From an uncultured Bacilli bacterium (lineage in GTDB: Bacteria > Bacillota_I > Bacilli_A > RF39 > UBA660), in assembly GCA_944351315.1 (NCBI GenBank), contig CALVPL010000046.1, positions 1 to 5,590 on the forward strand: a DNA stretch of 5,590 bases, written 5' to 3'. Of the stretch, positions 1-5,213 are shown in pieces. The position numbers and the translations under genes were made by a program. A model generated the notes under the pieces. The model had not been told where the DNA came from, made no database searches, and worked only from the letters and a program-made list of their open reading frames with translations. Position 1 is the first letter of the stretch. Each line of letters starts with the position of its first letter.

Positions 1-120
1 GGGATTGGTTTAAATTTAACGAAAACTATTTTAGAAAGAAGTAATGCGACTATTTCTTGTAAAAGTGAAGTAGGAAAATATACAACTTTTCTCATTCATT
101 TTTATAAAAGTGTAGTTTAA
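1..120 (+). CDS. Sensor histidine kinase, C-terminal end (partial)
   Basis: The first 39 codons are open from the window edge to TAA at 118-120. They read as the end of a HATPase_c domain. A G2-box GIGL opens at residue 1, a helix (LTKTILERSN) follows, and the closing strand GKYTTFLIHF matches the typical kinase ending GKGTTFxIxF. This ending is common in the small intramembrane-sensing kinases (BceS/GraS type) that control peptide-antibiotic ABC exporters, and an exporter operon follows in the same direction 325 bases downstream. The protein would autophosphorylate on a His outside the window and pass phosphate to a response regulator, presumably encoded further left. The kinase class is well supported. 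The BceS-like subtype is inference from context and these few residues. Confidence 0.85.
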   Translation, partial: GIGLNLTKTILERSNATISCKSEVGKYTTFLIHFYKSVV

Positions 121-121
121 A

Positions 122-169
122 AAAAACAAAAGGTTAGTTGAAAATCTTTTGTTTTTCTTTAATTTTTTT
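122..169. terminator. Bidirectional Rho-independent terminator
   Basis: A perfect 11-base inverted repeat pairs 122-132 (AAAAACAAAAG) with 146-156 (CTTTTGTTTTT) around a 13-base loop. T-rich sequence follows on the plus strand (to 169), and a T run also follows on the minus strand (121-119). It begins 2 bases after the kinase stop and also contains the stop region of the minus-strand regulator remnant, so it would have served both convergent genes. The stem is A/T-rich, so strength is uncertain. Confidence 0.7.
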
Positions 170-265
170 ATTTTCTGTTTTACCAATGATCCAATCAATG
201 GAATAATTATATTTATAATAAAGTTCTAAAGCAAAAGCCGTTAAGATTAGTGTTCGGCCTGTCAT
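134..265 (-). pseudogene. XRE-family regulator, 5'-truncated remnant
   Basis: Read on the minus strand, 265 down to the TAA at 136-134 gives 43 codons. They contain TGRTLILTAFALELYYK followed by YNYSIDWIIGKTE and a Lys-rich tail. The motif 'sIDWiiGKT' is the classic ending of XRE/cI-type HTH domains (compare SLDYLLGRTD). The start of the remnant aligns with the second HTH of the regulator at the right end of this window: ETGKVLVLSAFLI there against MTGRTLILTAFAL here. Nothing upstream of residue 1 matches an HTH recognition helix, and a stop appears at 319-317. The recognition helices are therefore lost and the fragment is non-functional as a DNA-binding protein. The ATG at 265 falls where a Glu codon would be expected, so it is probably not a genuine start. 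Translation of this stub cannot be excluded. Confidence 0.75.
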
Positions 266-332
266 AAATCTAAAGCCAAACAGCTTAAAAAGTGGTGATG
301 GTACGGCTTCTAATCCTTATCGTATTGAATGA
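246..332 (+). pseudogene. Prepilin-like / surface protein, C-terminal tail remnant
   Basis: On the plus strand the frame ending in TGA at 330-332 reads SVRPVINLK followed by PNSLKSGDGTASNPYRIE. This 'GVRPVINLK...GDGTxxNPYxIE-stop' ending is typical of long type IV prepilin-like and DUF6273-type surface proteins of gut Bacillota, where it is the last beta-strand segment. Only this tail is present. The frame is closed by TAA at 219-221, and the residues just before the match (about 222-245) do not look like the family. No start codon or ribosome binding site precedes it. A clean hairpin terminator follows 8 bases after the stop, as expected for the original gene end. The match overlaps the minus-strand regulator remnant by about 10-20 bases, which places the breakpoint near 250-262. 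Confidence 0.7.
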
Positions 333-339
333 TTCTTTT

Positions 340-368
340 AAATGTTTGGGAAACTAAACATTTTTTTT
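340..368 (+). terminator. Rho-independent terminator
   Basis: A 10-pair stem (AAATGTTTGG at 340-349 with CTAAACATTT at 354-363, including one G-T pair) is capped by a GAAA tetraloop. A run of T continues to 368. It lies just after the prepilin-tail stop and just before the exporter control region. It therefore insulates the ABC operon from upstream transcription, kinase read-through included. Confidence 0.8.
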
Positions 369-407
369 ATGACAAAATTGTCATGAAATTTGTCATTTAA
401 TCGTCAT
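369..407 (+). promoter_or_regulatory. Tandem TTGTCAT operator, probable response-regulator site
   Basis: Three copies of T(T/C)GTCAT lie head to tail at 378-384, 390-396 and 401-407, stepped by 12 and 11 bases, close to one helical turn. The first copy also forms an inverted repeat with ATGACAA at 369-375 across an AA spacer. Direct repeats with 10-12 base phasing directly upstream of, or overlapping, the -35 region are the usual binding layout of OmpR/PhoB-type response regulators. The last copy ends 10 bases before the TATAAT box, in the place of a normal -35. Binding by the partner of the upstream kinase is inference; the regulator gene is not in the window. Confidence 0.65.
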
Positions 408-417
408 AATTCTTTAG

Positions 418-423
418 TATAAT
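418..423 (+). promoter_or_regulatory. TATAAT -10 box of the ABC exporter operon
   Basis: A perfect TATAAT lies at 418-423, 22 bases upstream of the ATPase start chosen here. The sequence at 16-18 base spacing upstream (around 394-401, ATTTAAT) does not resemble TTGACA. The promoter therefore appears to need an activator bound at the adjacent TTGTCAT repeats. The expected transcription start is about 429-431, giving a short leader with the ribosome binding site near its 5' end. Confidence 0.75.
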
Positions 424-432
424 GGTATCAAG

Positions 433-440
433 AAAGGGAG
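433..440 (+). promoter_or_regulatory. Ribosome binding site deciding the ATPase start
   Basis: AAAGGGAG lies 5 bases before the ATG at 446. The other in-frame ATG at 422 sits inside the TATAAT box, upstream of the likely transcription start, with no purine-rich site before it. That rules it out as the start. Confidence 0.85.
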
Positions 441-445
441 ATTCT

Positions 446-1126
446 ATGGAAATTTTACGAGTTGAAAATTTATCTAAAAGATATGGAAAGGATAGTACAT
501 TGGTTGAAGCTTTAAAAGATGTTTCCTTTAGTGTTTCTAAAGGCGAATTTGTCGCGATTGTTGGACCATCAGGAAGTGGAAAAAGTACTTTACTTCATAT
601 TTTAGGTGGTGTGGATAAACCGACTAGTGGTCATGTTTATGTAGAAGGAACAGATGTTTTTTCTTTAAATGAAAATAACTTAGCTATTTTTCGAAGAAGA
701 CAAGTTGGATTAATTTATCAATTTTATAATTTGATTCCTATTTTAAATGTAAAAGAAAATATTTCTTTACCTGTTTTACTTGATGGAAAGGAACCAGATC
801 AAAAATATTTACAGGAACTTATTGAAACTTTAGGCTTAGAAAATCGAGTTAATCATTTACCTAATGAATTATCTGGAGGCCAACAACAACGAGTTAGTAT
901 TGGAAGAGCTTTGATTTATCATCCTTCTTTACTTTTAGCGGATGAACCTACTGGTAACTTGGATAGTAAGAGCAGTCATGAAATTATGGAACTTTTAGAA
1001 ATTTCTAATCGTAAGTATGGACAAACGATCATTATGATTACTCATGATGAAAATTTAGCTATGCATGCAAATCGAATTATTACCATTGAAGATGGGCGAA
1101 TTGTTCGCGATGAAAAGGTGAAGTAG
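446..1126 (+). CDS. ABC exporter ATPase, MacB/BceA-like
   Basis: This 226-residue cytoplasmic ATPase should power the FtsX-type permease encoded next; the MacB/LolD/BceA group normally runs 220-255 residues. All nucleotide-binding motifs are intact: Walker A GPSGSGKST (40-48), Q-loop YQFYNLIP with Gln92, signature LSGGQQQRV (142-150), Walker B LLLADEPT with catalytic Glu167, D-loop NLD (171-173) and switch His200. The 'YQxYNLIP' Q-loop and 'ADEPTGNLD' are characteristic of the group that moves or detoxifies peptides and lipids at the membrane surface instead of pumping across a channel. The ATG at 446 is chosen because it follows a good ribosome binding site; an upstream in-frame ATG lies inside the promoter. 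The stop is one base from the permease start, so the two are translationally coupled. The substrate is not visible; kinase and VanZ neighbours suggest a cell-wall-active peptide. Confidence 0.95.
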   Translation: MEILRVENLSKRYGKDSTLVEALKDVSFSVSKGEFVAIVGPSGSGKSTLLHILGGVDKPTSGHVYVEGTDVFSLNENNLAIFRRRQVGLIYQFYNLIPILNVKENISLPVLLDGKEPDQKYLQELIETLGLENRVNHLPNELSGGQQQRVSIGRALIYHPSLLLADEPTGNLDSKSSHEIMELLEISNRKYGQTIIMITHDENLAMHANRIITIEDGRIVRDEKVK

Positions 1127-1127
1127 G

Positions 1128-3647
1128 ATGAAACTTTTAAATCAATTAACGATTAAACATCTTTTAATGAATAAAAAAAGAACTATTGTTACAATTATTG
1201 GTATTACATTATCTACGGCTTTAATGGTGGGTATTGGATTACTTGTTTCGACTTTTTTACAGTTTATGATTCAAGAAGAAATTCAGACTAGTGGTTCTTA
1301 TCATGCTTATTTTGATTATTTAAATTATGAACAAACAGAACAAATTAAAAGATATATTGATGTGAATAACTCTTATTCTTATGGAGTAGTTGGCTATGCA
1401 AATATTTCCAGTACTAATTCTTATAAACCTTATTTATATATTGTTTCTGCCACTGATGAATATTTTCTTCATGAAGATCTTTTAGAAGGAAGATATCCAA
1501 TTAATGATAGTGAAATTGTTATTCCAAGTCATTTGAAATCTAATGGTGAAGTCGATTTAAAAGTTGGTGATACCATTACTTTAGAAATTGGTCCAAGAGT
1601 TAGTCAAGGTGAAGAAATTTATGATAATTCTATTTCTTTAATTGAGGTATATGATGATAATGGTGAAGGCCAAGTTGATGAGGTTATCGTTCCTAAATAT
1701 TCGAAAACTTATACAGTAGTTGGAATTATAGATCGGAGTAAAGCTGAAGAGTATTCAGCTCCTGGGTATACAGTTTTTACGACAAAAAGTCCGGATATTG
1801 TTTATTACCGAACTTATGCAGAATATGAAAATCCTAAAAAATCTTATCAAATTACTGAAGAGATATGTGGAAAATTGGATGATCATGCTACTTGTAATGT
1901 TCATGATGGTTTAATGTATTATTATGGGGTATCAAGATATTCCAATATTAATAAAACGATTTCTTCATTGCTTACGATTGTTTTAACTTTATTAAGTGTT
2001 GGTTCTATTATAGTTATTTATAATTCTTTTGCTATTTCTACAATGGAAAGAAAAAAATCATTTGGTTTGTATTCTAGTTTAGGGGCTACACCAAAACAAA
2101 TTAAGTATACTGTCTTTTTTGAAGCTTTTTTAGTGGGACTTATTGGTATCGTTTTAGGAGTTCTGGGAGCTTTTTTAGGAATTTATATTTTAGTTCATGT
2201 TTTAAATTCTTTGCTCGCGGTTAGTTTGGGTGGAAATTTAGTTTTTACTGTCAACCCATATTATTTACTTCTTCCAATTCTATTTATGATTTTAGTTGTT
2301 TATATTTCTGCTTTTATTCCTGCTAAAAGATCGGGCAAGGTAACAGCTATTGAAATGATTCGAGAAAATGATGAAATAAAAATTCCAAGAAAAAATGTCA
2401 AAACACCGAAGTGGGTAAGAAAGATTTTTGGTATGGAAGGCGAGATTGCTTTAAAAAATATGAAAAGAAATAAAAGGAAATATCGCGTTACTTTATTGTC
2501 TTTATTTATCAGTATTGTCTTGTTTATTTCTTTTAGTACTTACTTACAATATGGATTATCTATAACCGATTTAAGCACATTACCAAATTATGATATTTTC
2601 GTTTCTTCTAGAGAAAAGGAACCTATTGAACAGATTCAAGCCAATTCTTTAATTGATAAAGCTTATTCTTATCGGTTAAGTGCTGTCTATTATGAAATGT
2701 TAGATGAATCTTATTATCAAAAAGATTATTTTGCTTATTTAAACAGTTATGTTTATGAAGATAATATGATAACTATGTCGGCCATTATTTTAGAAGATCA
2801 AGATTTTAAAGAAATTGTAGAAGCTTTACATGTTTCTTCTGATCAAGTTTTATTCCTTAATGATCTTTCTTATGTGAATTATCAAGAAGATCAACGGATG
2901 TCTTATCATACAAAAATGTTTGAAAAAGATCTTGATTCGTTAAATTTATGTTCTAGAAATGTTTGTCAAGATATTCCAATCACTTTTGTTCCAGAGCATT
3001 CTATATTTAAAAATTTACCATATGATCAATTTAGTGCCAATTTGTTTATGTCTGAGTCTCTTGCTTTAGAAAGTGGCTTGTTTAAAAATTTAGATGAAGA
3101 TAGTAATTATTATTTAGCGATTTTAAGTGATCAATATGAAACGTTGTATCAAGAGATTCATGAAGAATATAAAAATGATTCTTCGGTAACTTATGAAGCT
3201 CCGATGATCTATTATGAGCAAGAAAAAAATTCAATTTTGGCTTTAAAAATATTAATGTATGGTTTTATTACTTTAGTTGTTTTAACAGGTGTTACTAGTG
3301 TCTTTAATACCATTTATACAAGTATTCATTTACGAAGAAAAGAATTTGCTATGTTAAGAAGTGTTGGATTGTCGCCTAAAGGATTTCAAAAAATGATTTT
3401 CTTTGAAAGTTTGTTTTTTGGCTTAAAATCTTTACTTTATGCCTTGCCAGTATCGTTTGTGTTTATTTTCTTGATTTCAAGAAGTATGGGCTATTCTTTC
3501 CAATTTGGTGAGGTTTTAATTCCTTGGAAAGCTATTTTTATCGCGATTGTCGGTGTATTTATTGTTGTGATTTTAACGATGAATTATTCAACAAGGAAGA
3601 TAAAAAAAGAAAACATTTTAAATTCTTTAAGGGATGAGAATATTTAA
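1128..3647 (+). CDS. ABC exporter permease with tandem FtsX domains
   Basis: This 839-residue membrane protein is the partner of the preceding ATPase. It has two repeats of one helix, a large extracytoplasmic domain, then three helices. Repeat one: helix about 20-46, outer domain about 47-276, helices about 278-303, 328-358 and 376-398. Repeat two: helix about 454-474, outer domain about 476-702, helices about 704-729, 756-784 and 798-819. FtsX signatures occur twice: ERKKSFGLYSSLGATPKQI (307-325) and LRRKEFAMLRSVGLSPKGF (735-753). The 8-helix, two-ectodomain plan differs from true BceB (10 helices, one ectodomain); it is the general SalY-type duplicated permease. Each ectodomain carries one close cysteine pair (247/256; 608/613), perhaps disulfides. 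The ribosome binding site AAGGTG (1115-1120) lies inside the ATPase gene, 7 bases before the ATG. Export or removal of a membrane-active compound is inferred. Confidence 0.93.
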   Translation: MKLLNQLTIKHLLMNKKRTIVTIIGITLSTALMVGIGLLVSTFLQFMIQEEIQTSGSYHAYFDYLNYEQTEQIKRYIDVNNSYSYGVVGYANISSTNSYKPYLYIVSATDEYFLHEDLLEGRYPINDSEIVIPSHLKSNGEVDLKVGDTITLEIGPRVSQGEEIYDNSISLIEVYDDNGEGQVDEVIVPKYSKTYTVVGIIDRSKAEEYSAPGYTVFTTKSPDIVYYRTYAEYENPKKSYQITEEICGKLDDHATCNVHDGLMYYYGVSRYSNINKTISSLLTIVLTLLSVGSIIVIYNSFAISTMERKKSFGLYSSLGATPKQIKYTVFFEAFLVGLIGIVLGVLGAFLGIYILVHVLNSLLAVSLGGNLVFTVNPYYLLLPILFMILVVYISAFIPAKRSGKVTAIEMIRENDEIKIPRKNVKTPKWVRKIFGMEGEIALKNMKRNKRKYRVTLLSLFISIVLFISFSTYLQYGLSITDLSTLPNYDIFVSSREKEPIEQIQANSLIDKAYSYRLSAVYYEMLDESYYQKDYFAYLNSYVYEDNMITMSAIILEDQDFKEIVEALHVSSDQVLFLNDLSYVNYQEDQRMSYHTKMFEKDLDSLNLCSRNVCQDIPITFVPEHSIFKNLPYDQFSANLFMSESLALESGLFKNLDEDSNYYLAILSDQYETLYQEIHEEYKNDSSVTYEAPMIYYEQEKNSILALKILMYGFITLVVLTGVTSVFNTIYTSIHLRRKEFAMLRSVGLSPKGFQKMIFFESLFFGLKSLLYALPVSFVFIFLISRSMGYSFQFGEVLIPWKAIFIAIVGVFIVVILTMNYSTRKIKKENILNSLRDENI

Positions 3648-3660
3648 CTCATCTTTTTCT
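3629..3660 (+). terminator. Rho-independent terminator overlapping the permease stop
   Basis: GATGAG (3633-3638) pairs with CTCATC (3648-3653), extended outward by two G-T and two A-T pairs. TTTTT C T follows (3654-3660). The permease TAA (3645-3647) lies in the 9-base loop, so a terminating ribosome would cover the stem. Termination may therefore be partial, allowing some read-through into the VanZ-like gene. Confidence 0.6.
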
Positions 3661-3742
3661 TTCAATATTGTAAGAAATCGTTTGATTAAAAAAAGGATTT
3701 TTACAGAAAAATTTGTTATTTTATTAAAGGAAGTGGTGGAGT

Positions 3743-4834
3743 ATGTCTTATGTTGTCGCGATAAAAGCCGCATTCATTTGTTTTCCAATTTTGTTAATTC
3801 TTTTATTTTTACCTTATATGATTCGAGAATATCATAAATATGGTTCTGTATATTGGTATCGAGGATTGATTTTATTTTCTTTTATTCTTTATTTGATGGT
3901 GGCTTATTTTTTAGTTATTCTTCCTTTACCCACTATGGAAGAAGTGATGGCTTTAGATACACCGACTACTCGGTTTATTCCTTTTGCCTTTGTAACAGAC
4001 TTTTTTAAAGAAAGTGGTTTTGTATTTACTGATTTTTCTACTTATTTTAAAGCTTTTACTTCCTCTAGTTTTTATGTTCCTTTTTTCAATATTCTTTTGT
4101 TTATTCCTTTTGGTGTCTATTTACATTATTATTTTAAATGGGATTTAAAGAAAACAACTTTAGCTAGTTTTTTCCTAAGTTTATTTTTTGAACTTACTCA
4201 GTTAAGTGGTTTATATTTTATTTATCCAAGAGGATATCGTTTATTTGATATAGATGATTTACTTTTAAATACTTTTGGAGGATTTTTGGGCTATTTTTTA
4301 GGAAGTTTGTTTCTTAAAATTTTACCTACTAGAGAAGAAATTGATCAAAAATCTTTAAAAATGGGAGAGAAGGTATCTTTTGGACGAAGGACTTTGATGT
4401 TTGTTTTTGATTTTTCTTTTGTTAGTTTATTGATAGGAATCTTTCGACTTCCTTATCCTTTTCTTATCTTTGCTTGTTATTTTGGAATTTTACCTCTTTT
4501 TTTCCAAGGTCAGACATTGTTTGGAAAAGTATTCCGATTAAAAATTTATAGAGAAAAAGCTCATTGGTATAGTTATTTGCTTAGATTTCTTCTTTTTAGT
4601 TTTGAAATTTATGGATTTGCCTATATTACCTTTATGATTTTTGGAGTCTTTTCTTATTATTTTGGTATTTGGGATTTAGTGATGCATTGGTTTATTCTCC
4701 TTCTTTTTTTGATTTATTATCTCATTGTAATTTTTAAAATGATTTTTCACAAAAAACTTTTGTATGAAAAATTTAGTCATACTTCTTTAATTAGTACAAT
4801 AAAAAAGGAAAATTCATTCTCGAATGAAAATTGA
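3743..4834 (+). CDS. VanZ-like / RDD fusion membrane protein
   Basis: This 363-residue, multi-spanning, aromatic-rich membrane protein has two domains. The VanZ domain (about 40-195) shows NILLFIPFG (116-124), FFELTQL (148-154) and DIDDLLLNTFGGFLGY (169-184), the family's most conserved block. The RDD domain (about 213-335) shows GRRTLMFVFD (214-223) and GQTLFGK (256-262), one residue longer than the usual GQTLGK. VanZ proteins give low-level teicoplanin or lipoglycopeptide tolerance in some Gram-positives by a poorly understood envelope mechanism; most homologues have no proven role. VanZ-RDD fusions are known in Bacillota. The start is supported by AAAGGAAG (3726-3733), 9 bases before the ATG. 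I find no convincing promoter in the 95-base gap after the permease, so it may depend on read-through or a weak promoter. It overlaps the convergent small gene by 21 bases. Confidence 0.9.
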   Translation: MSYVVAIKAAFICFPILLILLFLPYMIREYHKYGSVYWYRGLILFSFILYLMVAYFLVILPLPTMEEVMALDTPTTRFIPFAFVTDFFKESGFVFTDFSTYFKAFTSSSFYVPFFNILLFIPFGVYLHYYFKWDLKKTTLASFFLSLFFELTQLSGLYFIYPRGYRLFDIDDLLLNTFGGFLGYFLGSLFLKILPTREEIDQKSLKMGEKVSFGRRTLMFVFDFSFVSLLIGIFRLPYPFLIFACYFGILPLFFQGQTLFGKVFRLKIYREKAHWYSYLLRFLLFSFEIYGFAYITFMIFGVFSYYFGIWDLVMHWFILLLFLIYYLIVIFKMIFHKKLLYEKFSHTSLISTIKKENSFSNEN

Positions 4835-4862
4835 TTCATTTTCATTTAAGATGATTTTCCTT
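4801..4862 (-). terminator. Nested hairpin, possible terminator for the minus-strand gene
   Basis: An outer stem pairs AAGGAAAAT (4805-4813) with ATTTTCCTT (4854-4862). Inside it, AATGAAAAT (4823-4831) pairs perfectly with ATTTTCATT (4838-4846). An alternative small hairpin TTCATT-CTCG-AATGAA lies at 4813-4828. Leaving the outer stem on the minus strand, the sequence runs into TTTT ATT (4804-4798), a U-tract. On the plus strand no U-tract follows. The structure overlaps both convergent gene ends, so ribosomes could disrupt it. Confidence 0.4.
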
Positions 4863-5098
4863 GGATTATGAAATAGTGTTCTTATTTGAATGCTATTTTT
4901 TTTGCTAATTAATGTCTTTAAAATTTTTACTTGTTCAGGTTTTATATTTATTTTTGGAGCTTTTTCTAAAGAGATATCATCAATTGTAAAGCTACCATGT
5001 AAGCATTTAATTAAAGTCGCTTTTTTATTTTCTTTTTTAATAATTATTTCATCTTCATTATCTAAATAAATTATATTTTCATTTGGTATGATTTTCAT
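4814..5098 (-). CDS. Unrecognised 94-residue cytoplasmic protein
   Basis: I do not recognise this protein. It is highly charged and rich in Lys, Glu, Asn and Ile, with one Cys (32). It has no signal peptide or membrane segment, so it should be cytoplasmic. Residues 1-45 look like short alternating beta-strands. Residues 50-68 (INIKPEQVKILKTLISKKN) look like one amphipathic helix after a turn, and the end looks beta-rich again. Expression signals are good: AGAAAGGACT (5114-5105) ends 6 bases before the ATG, and a perfect extended -10 lies upstream. This argues that it is real and not a shadow; no competing frame occupies the region. It is divergent from the XRE regulator 115 bases away, the usual position for a target of such a regulator, and convergent with the VanZ-like gene. 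A small DNA-binding or accessory protein is possible but not shown. Confidence 0.65.
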   Translation of the reverse strand: MKIIPNENIIYLDNEDEIIIKKENKKATLIKCLHGSFTIDDISLEKAPKINIKPEQVKILKTLISKKNSIQIRTLFHNPRKIILNENESIFIRE

Positions 5099-5127
5099 AT
5101 TTTTAGTCCTTTCTATTACTTTTAAAA

Positions 5128-5138
5128 ATTATAGCATA
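5128..5138 (-). promoter_or_regulatory. Extended -10 promoter of the 94-residue gene
   Basis: The minus strand reads TATGCTATAAT (5138 to 5128), an exact match to the Gram-positive extended -10 TRTGnTATAAT. No -35 like TTGACA lies 16-18 bases upstream, which is acceptable for extended -10 promoters. Transcription would begin near 5121, giving a leader of about 22 bases before the ATG. Confidence 0.75.
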
Positions 5139-5151
5139 TTTTGCTCGTATG

Positions 5152-5180
5152 TTGTTCGATTTTTCAAATATTTTTTTAAT
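5152..5180 (+). promoter_or_regulatory. Probable promoter of the XRE regulator
   Basis: TTGTTC (5152-5157) and TTTAAT (5175-5180) are separated by 17 bases, upstream of the regulator start at 5214. The -35 matches only its TTG and the -10 matches five of six, so it would be weak. It lies back to back with the extended -10 promoter of the minus-strand gene. Confidence 0.45.
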
Positions 5181-5213
5181 TAATGGCAAAATTAAAAAAG
5201 AGGTAGATTGATC

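Noticed and set aside
222..332. A small intact plus-strand gene between kinase and exporter
   Set aside because: The frame has no start codon or ribosome binding site, and only its last roughly 28 residues resemble a known tail. It reads as a remnant.
390..423. TTGTCA at 390-395 as a normal -35 for the exporter promoter
   Set aside because: The spacing to TATAAT is 22 bases, too long for sigma-70-type recognition. It fits better as one of the repeated regulator boxes.
422..424. ATG at 422 as the ATPase start
   Set aside because: It overlaps the TATAAT box and has no ribosome binding site; the ATG at 446 is much better supported.
1128..3647. Naming the permease BceB
   Set aside because: True BceB has ten helices with one large ectodomain. 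This protein has two repeats, each with its own ectodomain and four helices.
3634..3837. 67-codon plus-strand open frame
   Set aside because: It begins inside the permease end, runs across the terminator and leader, and overlaps the VanZ-RDD gene in another frame. It has no ribosome binding site and no recognisable protein features.
446..4834. Recoded TGA (Mycoplasma-type code), suggested by the low GC
   Set aside because: Trp positions use TGG throughout and TGA ends the VanZ-RDD gene, so the standard code applies.
5145..5159. LexA/SOS box in the divergent promoter region
   Set aside because: The site has CGAAC on one side (minus strand) but lacks the GTTCG partner at four-base spacing required by the Bacillota SOS consensus.
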